A DNA stretch of 64,000 bases from Flavobacteriales bacterium UBA972 (GTDB lineage: Bacteria; Bacteroidota; Bacteroidia; Flavobacteriales; Schleiferiaceae). Position numbers and translations under genes: made by a program. How positions within the stretch are numbered: position 1 is the first letter of the stretch; each line of letters starts with the position of its first letter. Positions 53,583 to 62,936 of the stretch are shown here, one piece after another. The notes beneath the pieces are model-generated. The model was not told where the DNA came from and made no database searches. It was given only the letters and a program-made list of their open reading frames with translations. The stretch is taken from contig DBBY01000042.1 of NCBI GenBank assembly GCA_002292855.1, positions 1-64,000 of the forward strand, in the 5' to 3' direction.

Positions 53583-55057
53583 GCAACCTGCATCTGTACG
53601 ACAGCCTGACCGGCGCCCTTCGGCGGTTTGAAGCCCTGAATGCTCCGCACGTTGGTATGTACGTCTGCGGCCCGACCGTCTACAGCGACGTGCACTTGGG
53701 CAACACGCGGACTTTTTTGAGTTTTGACCTGCTCTTTCGCTACCTCAAGCATCTGGGCTATCAAGTGCGCTATGTGCGGAATATTACCGACGCCGGCCAC
53801 CTCGAGAACGACGCCGACGCAGGAGAAGATAAAATCGCCAAAAAGGCTCGCCTCGAGCAGCTCGAGCCGATGGAAATCGTTCAGCGCTACACTCTTGGCT
53901 TTCATGCCGTAATGCAGGCCTACAATGCGCTACCTCCCTCTATTGAACCCACGGCAACCGGCCATATTGTGGAGCAGATGGAGCTCATCAAGAAGCTTCT
54001 TGCCGACGGCTATGCCTACGAAGCCAAGGGCAGCGTGTACTTCAGCATTGAGACCTACCTCCAAAACCATCCCTACGGAGAACTGTCGGGCCGCAGCATT
54101 GACGACCTCGAAACCGGTACCCGCGAACTCGAAGGGCAAACCGACAAGCGCCACCCCCTTGACTTTGCCCTCTGGAAGAAGGCCATGCCCGAACACATTA
54201 TGCGATGGCCCTCGCCCTGGAGCGAAGGCTTCCCCGGCTGGCACTTGGAATGCTCCGCAATGAGCACCAAATACCTAGGCAGTGAATTTGACATCCATGG
54301 TGGGGGAATGGACTTGAAGTTTCCGCACCACGAATGCGAACTAGCGCAAAATAAAGGAGCCACCGGCCACGGAGGCGCGCGGTACTGGCTTCATGCCAAC
54401 ATGCTCACGCTCAACGGCAAGAGAATGGCCAAGTCCACCGGCAACACCCTAGACCCACGCGACCTGCTCACTGGCCAGAGCGAGCATCTGAGCAAGGCAT
54501 ACAGCCCTGGAGCAGTGCGGTTTTTCATGCACCAGGCCCACTACCGGAGCGTTTTAGACTTTAGTGACTCCGCGCTGCAGGCGGCCGAAAAAGGATACCA
54601 TAGGCTGCTAGCCTCCATGCAGATTCTTCGCAAGCGACCGGCCCAAGGGCCTGAGCAGGGAACGTGGAACTTCGGCGAATGGGATGCTGCTTGTACCGAA
54701 GCCATGAACCAGGATTTGAACAGTCCCATACTAATCGCTCAGCTTTTTGAGGCGACCAAAGCAATTGCAGCGGACCAAAACGACCCTAAGGTGCTCGGAG
54801 TATCAGGCGCAAAAGAACTCCTAGGCCGAATGGAGGTTTGGATGTACGAGGTTTTGGGCCTCGCTCCCGAGCACCAGGCTAATAACCAGCAATGGCAAAA
54901 AGCACTGGACTCCGCCATGTCGGTGGTTCTGGACCTGAGGCAAAAGGCGCGTGAAACCAAAAACTGGCCAGCCAGCGATGCCCTCAGGGATACCCTTGCC
55001 GAAGGGGGGATCGTGGTTCTCGATGGACCAGAAGGGAGCAGCTACCGCCTGGAATGA
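53579..55057 (+). CDS. cysS: Cysteinyl-tRNA synthetase
   Basis: A 492-residue class I synthetase. The nucleotide-binding start [15 protein letters not shown] corresponds to the HIGH region (here HLGN), and KRMAKSTGN near residue 280 is the KMSKS loop. Zinc ligands are Cys29 of YVCGP, Cys in HLECSAMS and the His/Glu in [13 protein letters not shown] 53579 overlaps the folE stop. The gene ends in ATGA with yidD. Confidence 0.95.
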   Translation: MSNLHLYDSLTGALRRFEALNAPHVGMYVCGPTVYSDVHLGNTRTFLSFDLLFRYLKHLGYQVRYVRNITDAGHLENDADAGEDKIAKKARLEQLEPMEIVQRYTLGFHAVMQAYNALPPSIEPTATGHIVEQMELIKKLLADGYAYEAKGSVYFSIETYLQNHPYGELSGRSIDDLETGTRELEGQTDKRHPLDFALWKKAMPEHIMRWPSPWSEGFPGWHLECSAMSTKYLGSEFDIHGGGMDLKFPHHECELAQNKGATGHGGARYWLHANMLTLNGKRMAKSTGNTLDPRDLLTGQSEHLSKAYSPGAVRFFMHQAHYRSVLDFSDSALQAAEKGYHRLLASMQILRKRPAQGPEQGTWNFGEWDAACTEAMNQDLNSPILIAQLFEATKAIAADQNDPKVLGVSGAKELLGRMEVWMYEVLGLAPEHQANNQQWQKALDSAMSVVLDLRQKARETKNWPASDALRDTLAEGGIVVLDGPEGSSYRLE

Positions 55058-55314
55058 AGCGCGGGTTCCTCTGGATTGCCTCCGCGCCGATGCTGGCCCT
55101 AATTGGATTGTATAAATACGTCATTTCTCCGCTGACGCCCCCGAGCTGCCGCCACTACCCAAGCTGCTCAACCTATGCTGGCGAAGCCATCAAAGAATGG
55201 GGGCCTTTTTCAGGATCATGGCTGACAATCAAACGGTTAGGTCGGTGCCACCCCTGGGGGACTTCGGGATTTGACCCCGTTCCTAAAAAGTCAGAATTCC
55301 CAGACCAAGGCTGA
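55054..55314 (+). CDS. yidD: Membrane insertion efficiency factor YidD
   Basis: An 86-residue protein of the YidD/DUF37 family, thought to help YidC-dependent membrane insertion. Diagnostic: [23 protein letters not shown] with three cysteines, and the later [16 protein letters not shown]. It overlaps cysS by four bases and precedes lgt by 23. In many bacteria yidD lies by rnpA and yidC; here it has moved into the cysS operon. Confidence 0.93.
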   Translation: MKRGFLWIASAPMLALIGLYKYVISPLTPPSCRHYPSCSTYAGEAIKEWGPFSGSWLTIKRLGRCHPWGTSGFDPVPKKSEFPDQG

Positions 55315-55337
55315 GCGAGAAATCCTAACTTTAGGCC

Positions 55338-56408
55338 ATGCTTGCCACCATCACTTGGGTCGCCGACCGCGGCATTGAACTCGGTCCGCTCTTCATCCGC
55401 TACTACCAGCTTTTCTTTTTTCTCGGATTTTTCTTGGGATTCCGCTGGATGAAAAAAGTGTTCAAAGACGAGGGCATCGACCTCAGTATTTTGGACGCCC
55501 TTTTGTCAACCATGGTGTTCGCCACGGTGGTCGGAGCGAGATTGGGTCATGTGTTCTTCTACGACTGGGGCTACTACCGCGAGCACCCCATAGAAATTTT
55601 AATGCCGTGGAAAGGGGGTCTGGCCTCTCACGGTGCTGCCATCGTAATTATTGCCGCCCTGATATGGTTTCGCCATAAATACCTGAAGCCCATTGGCAAG
55701 AGTTCGCTGTGGTTGCTCGACCGAGTGGTGATTACCGTGGCCCTGGCGGCGGCATTCATTCGACTTGGAAACTTCACCAATAGCGAGATCTACGGCCAGC
55801 CTCAAAATTCCGCCGTAGAAACCGTTTTTGTGCGGAACATTACCGACTACGTAGAACGCTACTTTGCACGCGACGTTTCTGAGGTGGACTACATTGCCAC
55901 GGGCAAAACGCTCGAGACCGACAGCCTGAGCCTGCCGGAGTACGAAATGCGCTTTAAGCCCACCGAGACGGCAAGCCTTGACGGGGTTCAGTCCATGGTG
56001 GAACTCTACCTTGAGCCCTTGATCAACCGCCAAAACGCCGACAACCGACACCTATACCTGCCTCAAGACCAACTGGTAAGGGAGGAGAATGGCTACTACG
56101 TGCTCAAAGCCTACGGAATTCCGCGAGCGCCGAGCCAAATTTATGAGGCCATAGCCTATGCCTTGATTTATGCCTTCCTCTTGCTGCTCTTTCAGCGCGG
56201 AGCTGCGGCGCGGGAGGGACAAATTTTGGGGGCCTTCCTCGCCCTGGTTTTTGGATTTCGAATCGTGGTCGAATTTATCAAGGCCAACCAAAAGGACTTT
56301 GAAACAGGCATGGATTTGAACATGGGGCAATGGCTTAGCATTCCGCTCGTTGCTGCCGGACTATGGCTCTGGATTCGCAGCCTTCAAAAGCCTATTAAAT
56401 CGGCCTAA
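55338..56408 (+). CDS. lgt: Prolipoprotein diacylglyceryl transferase
   Basis: Inner-membrane enzyme of 356 residues that adds diacylglycerol to the lipobox cysteine of lipoproteins such as those encoded at 4.6, 10.2, 12.3, 31.6 and 46.2 kb. About seven helices; GARLGHVFFYDW near residue 70, WKGGLASHGA near residue 92 and RLGNFTNSEIYG near residue 137 are family signatures. A periplasmic insertion of about 70 residues (VERYFARD to NRQNADNRHL) makes it longer than the E. coli protein. A near-match TAACTTTA ends four bases before the ATG. Confidence 0.95.
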   Translation: MLATITWVADRGIELGPLFIRYYQLFFFLGFFLGFRWMKKVFKDEGIDLSILDALLSTMVFATVVGARLGHVFFYDWGYYREHPIEILMPWKGGLASHGAAIVIIAALIWFRHKYLKPIGKSSLWLLDRVVITVALAAAFIRLGNFTNSEIYGQPQNSAVETVFVRNITDYVERYFARDVSEVDYIATGKTLETDSLSLPEYEMRFKPTETASLDGVQSMVELYLEPLINRQNADNRHLYLPQDQLVREENGYYVLKAYGIPRAPSQIYEAIAYALIYAFLLLLFQRGAAAREGQILGAFLALVFGFRIVVEFIKANQKDFETGMDLNMGQWLSIPLVAAGLWLWIRSLQKPIKSA

Positions 56409-56410
56409 GC

Positions 56411-56944
56411 ATGAACCGAACTCTACTCAAGCGACTTGGATTGGGGCTCATGCTTCTGGCATTAATTGGTTTAATCCTGCCCTCTATGGGTTCATGGTTC
56501 CGCAGCGCACCGGACTCAAGGCAGCCAACTGCTGCAGAAACCCAATCTATGGAGCCCCAATTTACCGAAGAGGGCGTTGGGGCCTTCGTGGACCAAAATG
56601 GAGACACTATAGCATCGTTCCGCCTGGAATTGGCCGAGACCGCCGCAGAAACAGCCCAGGGAATGATGTACCGAAGAAGCGTTCCCGAAGGAACTGGCAT
56701 GCTGTTCATCATGGCGGAGGAGCGGCCTCAGAGCTTTTGGATGCGCAATACCTACGTACCCCTGGACATCATCTACCTCAAGGCAGACGGAGCGGTTGTC
56801 AGCATTCAGGCCAACGCCCAGCCGATGAACGACATGCCTTTACCTTCAGAGGGTCCGGCAAAATACGTACTCGAAATCGCGGGCGGAGGCTCTGCTCAAT
56901 ATGGAATTAAACCAGGCATAAAGTGGTTATGGAAGCAAAATTGA
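56411..56944 (+). CDS. DUF192-family exported protein
   Basis: A 177-residue protein with an N-terminal membrane helix or signal anchor (LGLGLMLLALIGLIL), a short linker, and the DUF192 domain. Domain blocks: FRLELAETAAETAQGMMYRRSVPEGTGMLFIM and SFWMRNTYVPLDIIYL near residue 115. The fold is a small barrel found in envelope or secreted proteins; no activity is established. It starts two bases after lgt and overlaps the next gene by 16 bases. Confidence 0.88.
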   Translation: MNRTLLKRLGLGLMLLALIGLILPSMGSWFRSAPDSRQPTAAETQSMEPQFTEEGVGAFVDQNGDTIASFRLELAETAAETAQGMMYRRSVPEGTGMLFIMAEERPQSFWMRNTYVPLDIIYLKADGAVVSIQANAQPMNDMPLPSEGPAKYVLEIAGGGSAQYGIKPGIKWLWKQN

Positions 56945-58257
56945 CCTTCGCCGCAGCGGCATTGATTGCGGCAACTTCGGCCATGGGCCAAGCGCAATGG
57001 CAAGTAACAAAAATTACCGAGGCCTCAGGACGCGAAAATTGGGCCTGCGAACCATCGGTGGCGGTGGATCCCCTAGGAAGCTCGGTCTACCTTGGCAATG
57101 TACTCAACCAACTGCACCGCAATAAGCGCAACGGAGCGCCCGATGCTTGGGATCTTAATTATGCACTCCAATCGTCGCTAGGGGTTTATGGTGACCCCAT
57201 TCTGGCCCATGACCACCAAGGCAGACTCTATTATCTTCACCTTGCGGACCCGAGCGGACAGGGCCGAGCAGGGGAATCATGGCTCGACCGCATCGTAATC
57301 CAATGGAGCGACAACGAGGGCAAAACCTGGTCAGACGGAGCGGGAATTGGGCATAATCCGCCCAAAGACCAGGACAAAGAAGGAATTGCCATCGACCCAG
57401 GCAACGGAATTCTACACGTTTCTTGGACTGAATTCGACCAATACGGCCGCACGGAACCGGAATTTCGCTCGCGAATCCGCTTCAGCCAGTCCTACGACCG
57501 GGGCGAAACCTGGTCCCCTGCCCTTACGGTGTCTCACAAAGAGGGCAACTGCATTGACGACGACCTAACGCCCGAAGGAGCGATACCCGTGACTGACCCA
57601 CTCGGAGGGGTAGCGGTGGTCTGGGCGTACAACGACACCATTTGGATGAACCGGTCCGACGACGACGGTGCATTGAATTGGATGCCAGCTGACCGCCCTA
57701 TTGCCCGCCAGATCGGCGGTTGGTCCCAAGAGATTCCTGCCTTGGGACGCGCCAACGGAATGCCTATGTCGTTTTTTGCTCCCAACGGAGACTGGCACCT
57801 GATTTATGGGGAGCAGGACGCAAACCGCTCTTGGGTGACCCACGCCAAGTCGGTGGACCACGGAGAAAACTGGTCTACCCCCAGCCGCTTGCCCGTACCC
57901 GACAGCATTCGCCACCACTTTATGCCATGGTTTGCCCTCGATGCATCCAGCGGAGCCCTGCACGTGCTCGCCTACGGCCAGACCGACAGCCTTGCGACGC
58001 AGGCATGGGTTCACCGCTCCGACGATGCAGGAGCCACCTGGCAAGCCACTGCACTGAGCACGGCCTTCACTCCCACCCCAAAGAAGTTCTTTGGCGACTA
58101 CTCGGGTATCACGACCCGCAATGGCGAAGTTCACGCTGTTTGGACCGAGCAGCGAGAAGGCATCAACCAGCTTTTTTATGGTCGTTTTGCCGACCCCGCT
58201 CAAGACGCCAACGCACGTGGCAAAAAACCCTCCAAAAAGAGCCAGAAGGCGCCATGA
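56929..58257 (+). CDS. Secreted Asp-box (sialidase-like) protein
   Basis: A 442-residue exported protein with signal peptide ending SAMGQA. Four clear Asp-box repeats are seen (SDNEGKTW, SYDRGETW, SVDHGENW and SDDAGATW), so it folds as a six-bladed propeller like sialidases and other BNR proteins. No sialidase active-site arginine triad or FRIP motif could be confirmed, so the substrate is open. The end is lysine-rich (GKKPSKKSQKAP). ATG 56929 is chosen; a GTG lies two codons upstream. Its stop overlaps the pepE start (ATGA). Confidence 0.78.
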   Translation: MEAKLTFAAAALIAATSAMGQAQWQVTKITEASGRENWACEPSVAVDPLGSSVYLGNVLNQLHRNKRNGAPDAWDLNYALQSSLGVYGDPILAHDHQGRLYYLHLADPSGQGRAGESWLDRIVIQWSDNEGKTWSDGAGIGHNPPKDQDKEGIAIDPGNGILHVSWTEFDQYGRTEPEFRSRIRFSQSYDRGETWSPALTVSHKEGNCIDDDLTPEGAIPVTDPLGGVAVVWAYNDTIWMNRSDDDGALNWMPADRPIARQIGGWSQEIPALGRANGMPMSFFAPNGDWHLIYGEQDANRSWVTHAKSVDHGENWSTPSRLPVPDSIRHHFMPWFALDASSGALHVLAYGQTDSLATQAWVHRSDDAGATWQATALSTAFTPTPKKFFGDYSGITTRNGEVHAVWTEQREGINQLFYGRFADPAQDANARGKKPSKKSQKAP

Positions 58258-58946
58258 ACCTGCTGCTCGCCTCGACCTCTACGGTGCATGGCAGCCCCTA
58301 CCTGAGCTACCTCAGCGCGGAGTGGATTGAGCATTTTAGCGGGCGACTGGTAGTATTTGTTCCCTATGCCCGACCCATGGGCAAAAGCTGGGATGCCTAT
58401 ACCCAAATTCCAAAGTCAGTAATGGCCGCAGCGGGTATTGAACTGCGCGGAGTACAGGAGTTTGCTTCCCCAGCCGAGGCAGCCCGTCAGGCCGAAGGAT
58501 GGTTTGTAGGCGGCGGGAACACTTTTGTACTGCGAAAGTCCTTGCGCGAGACCGGTCTTGAGCCCCTGCTCGATGAAAGCGTCCGCAACGGAACTCCCTA
58601 CATGGGCAGCAGCGCGGGAATCAACATCGCCGGGCCCAGCATTGGGACGACCAACGACATGCCCATTGTGGAGGTACCGACCCTCCAGGCAATGGCCTGG
58701 CTTCCCTTTAATTTGAATCCGCACTACCTCGACCCCCAGCCGGGAGGCAGCCATATGGGCGAAACGCGGGAGCAGCGCATTGCCGAATTCCACGCCTTCC
58801 ACTCCCAGCCCGTGGTTGGCCTTCGCGAAGGCAGCTGGTTGACCTCCAACGGCATCGAGCATCAACTCTGCGGACCCCATTCCGCGCGAATTTTTAGCCC
58901 CGGCCAAGCTGCGGTGGAGTGCCCTCCGGGCCCGCTTCGATTCTAG
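58254..58946 (+). CDS. pepE: Dipeptidase E (peptidase S51)
   Basis: A 230-residue serine peptidase that hydrolyses dipeptides with an N-terminal aspartate. The nucleophile Ser lies in MGSSAGINIA near residue 122, the glycine-rich FVGGGNTFVLRKSL near residue 84, and FNLNPHYLD near residue 155 supplies the conserved Asn-Pro-His. ATG 58254 overlaps the previous TGA; the longer frame from 57720 is antiparallel to nothing useful and lies within the Asp-box gene. It ends the folE-lgt-pepE transcription unit, 19 bases before gpmI. Confidence 0.9.
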   Translation: MNLLLASTSTVHGSPYLSYLSAEWIEHFSGRLVVFVPYARPMGKSWDAYTQIPKSVMAAAGIELRGVQEFASPAEAARQAEGWFVGGGNTFVLRKSLRETGLEPLLDESVRNGTPYMGSSAGINIAGPSIGTTNDMPIVEVPTLQAMAWLPFNLNPHYLDPQPGGSHMGETREQRIAEFHAFHSQPVVGLREGSWLTSNGIEHQLCGPHSARIFSPGQAAVECPPGPLRF

Positions 58947-58953
58947 AAATCCC

Positions 58954-58961
58954 TACCTTTG
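58954..58961 (+). promoter_or_regulatory. -7 element TACCTTTG for gpmI
   Basis: Exact TAnnTTTG, four bases before the GTG at 58966. It supports a GTG-initiated leaderless mRNA for a core glycolytic gene. Confidence 0.7.
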
Positions 58962-58965
58962 CAGC

Positions 58966-60486
58966 GTGCGCAAAGCAGTATTAATCATTTTAGACGGTTG
59001 GGGCATCGCTTCAGACCCCTCGGTGTCGGCAATCGACCTTGGCGCTACTCCATTTTACGATAGCCTCACAGGCAGCCATCCCAAAACCCAGCTCGAGGCC
59101 AGCGGTCGCGCCGTAGGATTGCCCGAGGGGCAGATGGGCAACTCCGAGGTCGGCCACATGAACCTTGGCGCCGGCCGCATTGTCTACCAAGACTTGGTGC
59201 GCATCGACTTGGCCTTTGAAAACGGGACCTTCGCCAAGAATCCGGTCGTTTCTGAGCTCGCCCAGATCGGCGCTGCGGGCGGGCGCATTCACCTTCTCGG
59301 ACTCCTTAGCGACGGTGGGGTCCACAGCCACATTAACCATCTTAAGGGCATTCTGCATACCCTTCATGAGGCCAAGGCTAGCGAGGTCTTTGTGCACGCC
59401 TTCACCGACGGTCGCGACACCGACCCGCAGAGCGGAGCCGGCTTTGTGGGCGAACTGGAATCCTACATGGCGCAAACCACTGGCCGGCTGGCAAGCCTTT
59501 GCGGACGCTACTTTGCCATGGACCGGGACAAGCGCTACGACCGCGTCAAGATCGCCTACGACGCGCTAACTCAAGGTGCGGGCCTTCCCTGGTCCGGAAC
59601 CGGGCGCGATGCCCTCACGGCGTCCTATGCCCAGGGAACCACCGACGAATTTCTCCCGCCGCATGTCTTGGATGCCGAAGGCCTGATTCGCCCCGGAGAT
59701 ACCGTCCTCTTTTTTAACTACCGCACCGACCGCGGCCGTGAACTGACCGAGGCCCTTCACCAGGGCGGACTGGAGTCCGAGGGAATGAATCCCGTCGCAA
59801 ACCTTCGCTTTGTGACGATGACGCGCTACCGATCGAGCTATCAAGGAATTGATGTGCTCTTTGACAAAGACAACCTCATCGATACCCTCGGAGAGGTCCT
59901 GTCTAAGGCGGGCAAGAAGCAAATTCGCATTGCCGAAACCGAGAAATACCCCCACGTAACCTTCTTCTTCTCGGGCGGACGCGAAGAACCCTTCGAAGGC
60001 GAGCAGCGGCTGCTGCGGGCGTCGCCCAAGGTGGCCACCTATGACCTTCAGCCTGAAATGAGTGCCTTCGAGCTCAGGGATGCCCTGATTCCGGCCCTAA
60101 TTAAGGGCGAAGCCGACTTTATCTGCCTCAATTTTGCCAACCCCGACATGGTTGGCCACACGGGAATCCTCGAAGCCGCAATGAAGGCCTGCGAAACCGT
60201 GGACCAATGCACCCAAAGCCTGGTGGAGGTCGGCCTTGAGTCGGGCTATAGCTTCTTTATTTTGGCGGACCATGGCAATGCAGACTGCATGCGCAACCCC
60301 GACGGCAGCCCCCATACCGCCCACACCACGCAGCCGGTACCCTTCTTTTTAGTCAGCAATGACTCCGCCATCCAAGGTTTGACTTTAGCCCAGGGAGTTC
60401 TCGGCGATGTAGCTCCCACTATTTTGGATTGGATGGGTATCCCCGCACCGAGCGCCATGACCGGTCAATCCTTGCTTCGCCGATGA
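58966..60486 (+). CDS. gpmI: 2,3-bisphosphoglycerate-independent phosphoglycerate mutase
   Basis: A 506-residue alkaline-phosphatase-superfamily enzyme that interconverts 3- and 2-phosphoglycerate in glycolysis using manganese. LIILDGWGI at residues 5-13 carries the first metal Asp, MGNSEVGHMNLGAG near residue 55 has the catalytic serine, and DHGNAD near residue 440 has metal ligands. The start is GTG (RKAVLIILDGWG) right after a TACCTTTG. It ends in an ATGA with map. Confidence 0.96.
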   Translation: MRKAVLIILDGWGIASDPSVSAIDLGATPFYDSLTGSHPKTQLEASGRAVGLPEGQMGNSEVGHMNLGAGRIVYQDLVRIDLAFENGTFAKNPVVSELAQIGAAGGRIHLLGLLSDGGVHSHINHLKGILHTLHEAKASEVFVHAFTDGRDTDPQSGAGFVGELESYMAQTTGRLASLCGRYFAMDRDKRYDRVKIAYDALTQGAGLPWSGTGRDALTASYAQGTTDEFLPPHVLDAEGLIRPGDTVLFFNYRTDRGRELTEALHQGGLESEGMNPVANLRFVTMTRYRSSYQGIDVLFDKDNLIDTLGEVLSKAGKKQIRIAETEKYPHVTFFFSGGREEPFEGEQRLLRASPKVATYDLQPEMSAFELRDALIPALIKGEADFICLNFANPDMVGHTGILEAAMKACETVDQCTQSLVEVGLESGYSFFILADHGNADCMRNPDGSPHTAHTTQPVPFFLVSNDSAIQGLTLAQGVLGDVAPTILDWMGIPAPSAMTGQSLLRR

Positions 60487-61280
60487 TTATTCTAAAGTCC
60501 GCCGACGAAATTGCCCTGATTCGCGAGTCCGCACAGCTCGTGTCGCGCACCCTGGGCATGCTCAGCCTCGAAATTAAGCCGGGCGTAACCTCGCTCCGCC
60601 TGGACCAGCTCGCCGAGCAGTTCATTCGGGACCATGGCGGAATTCCTGGTTTTCTGGGTATGTACGGATTCCCCAATACCCTGTGCATGTCGCGCAACGA
60701 GCAGGTGGTCCACGGGATTCCCAACAGCAACCCGCTTCAAGAGGGCGACATCATTTCGGTCGACTGCGGCGTGCTGATGAACGACTTCTACGGCGACCAT
60801 GCCTTCACGTTTGAAGTGGGCGAGGTGGCGCCAGAAATCAAAAAACTCCTCGAGGCCACCAAGGCCTCCCTCTATGTCGGGATCGACGCCATGCGCCGCG
60901 GCAATCATGTGGGCGACATTGGCCATGCTATTCAAAAATTCTGTGAAGGCCAGGGCTACGGCGTGGTCCGCGAACTGGTGGGCCACGGGCTGGGCCGCAA
61001 ACTCCACGAAGACCCTCAGGTTCCCAACTACGGCAAGGCCGGCAGCGGCAAAACCCTGCAGGACGGGATGGTTCTTGCCATCGAACCCATGATTAACATG
61101 GGAACCCACCGAGTGCGGCAGCTCAAAGACGGCTGGAGTATTATCACCTCCGACGGCAAGCCCTCTGCACACTTCGAGCACAACGTAGCCCTGGTAGAGG
61201 GTCGCCCCGTGGTACTGTCAAGCTTTGACCCCATCTACAAGGCACTGGGAATTGCCAATAACGACCCAATCTTCGAATGA
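60483..61280 (+). CDS. map: Methionine aminopeptidase, type I
   Basis: A 265-residue enzyme that removes the initiator Met. Metal ligands are seen in SVDCGVLMNDFYGDHAFTF (two Asp), GHGLGRKLHEDPQVPNYG (His) and the later AIEPMINMG and EHNVALVE (two Glu). It lacks the N-terminal zinc extension. ATG 60483 overlaps the gpmI stop, so its supply is tied to glycolytic mRNA; the longer frame from 60429 is inside gpmI. Confidence 0.95.
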   Translation: MIILKSADEIALIRESAQLVSRTLGMLSLEIKPGVTSLRLDQLAEQFIRDHGGIPGFLGMYGFPNTLCMSRNEQVVHGIPNSNPLQEGDIISVDCGVLMNDFYGDHAFTFEVGEVAPEIKKLLEATKASLYVGIDAMRRGNHVGDIGHAIQKFCEGQGYGVVRELVGHGLGRKLHEDPQVPNYGKAGSGKTLQDGMVLAIEPMINMGTHRVRQLKDGWSIITSDGKPSAHFEHNVALVEGRPVVLSSFDPIYKALGIANNDPIFE

Positions 61281-62044
61281 TACGCTGGGCCCTTCGTTGG
61301 ATTCCTCGACCCTGGCTGATCAGGCTGAGTGCGCCGCTCCGGTGGCTGGCTCCCCTACTCTATGGGGGTACTAAGTACACCGACCCTATTGACGGCAAAT
61401 CCTACCGCCGGTTTCTTCCCTACGGCTATGGCGGAGCCATTCGGCCCGAGGTTCTTGCTCCCGGAACCCACAGCCTCGAGCGCCACCGTCTTCTTTGGCT
61501 CTACCTGCAGCGTTTCACGGACTTCTTTAGCCGTCCGGCCGAATTGCTGCACATAGCGCCCGAACAGTGCTTTCACGCTCGCTTTAAGGCCCTTAGCCAC
61601 CTTCAGGTGCTGTCGGGAGACATCGAATCACCCCTGGCCGACCTGCATTTTGACCTGCATGCTATTCCTCTTGAAAACGACCGCTTTGACGTAGTCTTTT
61701 GCAACCATGTGCTCGAGCACGTTTCTGACGACGCTCAATGCCTGCGCGAGCTCTACCGCGTCATGAAGCCGGGCGGATGGGGCATCTTTCAAATACCCTG
61801 GATCCCGGGGCGTCCCTTCACCGACGAAGATCCGACGCTGACTGATCCGCGCGAACGAGAACGCCGATTTGGTCAGTACGACCACGTGCGCATGTACGGC
61901 GAAGACTATGCCGACCGACTTAAAAGCGCTGGCTTCGAGGTGGAGCGCGTAGACCTCGCAGACCGACTAGAGGCCGAAGAATACCAGCGTTATCGCCTTC
62001 CGCAGGGAGAACCCCTCTTTGTGGTGCGCAAAGCCCTCGCTTAA
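61277..62044 (+). CDS. Class I SAM-dependent methyltransferase
   Basis: A 255-residue methyltransferase. The N-terminal region is hydrophobic and Trp/Arg-rich. LLHIAPEQCFHARF near residue 97 replaces the usual glycine-rich motif I, FDLHAIPLENDRFDVVFCNHVLEHV near residue 120 is motif II/III, and LYRVMKPGGWGIFQIPW near residue 160 is the post-II motif. Substrate unknown; similar genes in Bacteroidota are often near map. The ATG overlaps the map stop (ATGA). Confidence 0.82.
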   Translation: MIRWALRWIPRPWLIRLSAPLRWLAPLLYGGTKYTDPIDGKSYRRFLPYGYGGAIRPEVLAPGTHSLERHRLLWLYLQRFTDFFSRPAELLHIAPEQCFHARFKALSHLQVLSGDIESPLADLHFDLHAIPLENDRFDVVFCNHVLEHVSDDAQCLRELYRVMKPGGWGIFQIPWIPGRPFTDEDPTLTDPRERERRFGQYDHVRMYGEDYADRLKSAGFEVERVDLADRLEAEEYQRYRLPQGEPLFVVRKALA

Positions 62045-62081
62045 AAATCAGCGCAGGGGCATCCGAGGAATGGGTGCCAAC

Positions 62082-62108
62082 AAAAATCCCACCGCTCTCG
62101 CGGTGGGA
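62082..62108 (-). terminator. Rho-independent terminator of the coiled-coil gene
   Basis: On the minus strand a 9-bp stem TCCCACCGC/GCGGTGGGA (62100-62108 and 62087-62095) with a four-base loop is followed by five T. It also stands in the path of the convergent methyltransferase transcript. Confidence 0.85.
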
Positions 62109-62129
62109 CTCAATAGTTCTAATGGATTT

Positions 62130-62936
62130 CTAGCCCAGAATAGCGGCCAGCTCTACAGCCATTTTGTGCTCCTCTTCTTGTGCAAGAATGGGGTCCACCA
62201 AGATCCGCCCTGAATGCTCGTCAATGGTAATTTTCTTGCGCTGGGCAATCTCCATTTGGCGCTGCGGCGGAATGGTAAAGAATGAACCGGCTGAGGCTCC
62301 GCGCTCAATGCTTACTACGGCCAAACCGTTGCGCACCTTGGCGCGAATTCGCTGGTATGCACCGAGCAAGCGGTCGTCGCCAATCACCTCAGAAAGGCTA
62401 ACGCTCTTAGAGAGCAGCAATTCTTCTTCGCGCTTGGTTTCTGCAATAATGGTGTCGAGCTCGGCCTTCTTAAAATCAAGGTGGCTCTGGCGCTCGGCCA
62501 ACTTCAACTGAACCGACTCCAGGGCAATACCCTTGCTCTCCAGCGAAGCCTCAAACTCGCGAATGTGCTTCTCGGCCAATTGAATCTCAAGGGCTTGGTA
62601 CTCAATTTCTTTGGCGATCGCATCAAACTCGCGGTTGTTGCGCACATTCTTCTGCTGCTCTTCGTACTTGGCGATTTTGTCTTGGCAGTTCTTAATCATC
62701 AACTTGTGGCCCTTGGTCTCGGTCTTGGCTTGATTGATGTCTTCTTCGACCTTAGAAAGGCGAATTTGCAGTCCTGCAATCTCGTCTTCCATGTCTTCTA
62801 CTTCAAGAGGTAATTCACCCCTAAGGCTTCGGATGTCGTCAATCCGACGGTCCACAATTTGCAGGCTGTAGAGCGCGCGTAGTTTGTCCTCGACCGAGGT
62901 TGTAGCAGAAGGGGCAGTAGTTGACTTTTTAGCCAT
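62130..62936 (-). CDS. Coiled-coil zinc-ribbon relative lacking its cysteines
   Basis: A 268-residue protein with a long antiparallel coiled coil (residues about 15-185) and a C-terminal block RGASAGSFFTIPPQRQME...DEHSGRILVD. In the related zinc-ribbon family the equivalent positions hold Cys-x-x-Cys pairs (G-C-x-G-C-F and C-E-Y-C-G-R); here they are Ala/Ser and Asp/Ser, so zinc cannot be bound. The IPPQRQ core is kept, implying a retained role, perhaps in nucleic acid or protein contact. ATG 62936 overlaps the nif3 stop by eight bases. Confidence 0.85.
   Translation of the reverse strand: MAKKSTTAPSATTSVEDKLRALYSLQIVDRRIDDIRSLRGELPLEVEDMEDEIAGLQIRLSKVEEDINQAKTETKGHKLMIKNCQDKIAKYEEQQKNVRNNREFDAIAKEIEYQALEIQLAEKHIREFEASLESKGIALESVQLKLAERQSHLDFKKAELDTIIAETKREEELLLSKSVSLSEVIGDDRLLGAYQRIRAKVRNGLAVVSIERGASAGSFFTIPPQRQMEIAQRKKITIDEHSGRILVDPILAQEEEHKMAVELAAILG

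Noticed and set aside
57720..58253. Long N-terminal extension of pepE
   Set aside because: It runs in another frame inside the Asp-box gene; PepE begins at MNLLLAST and is coupled by ATGA.
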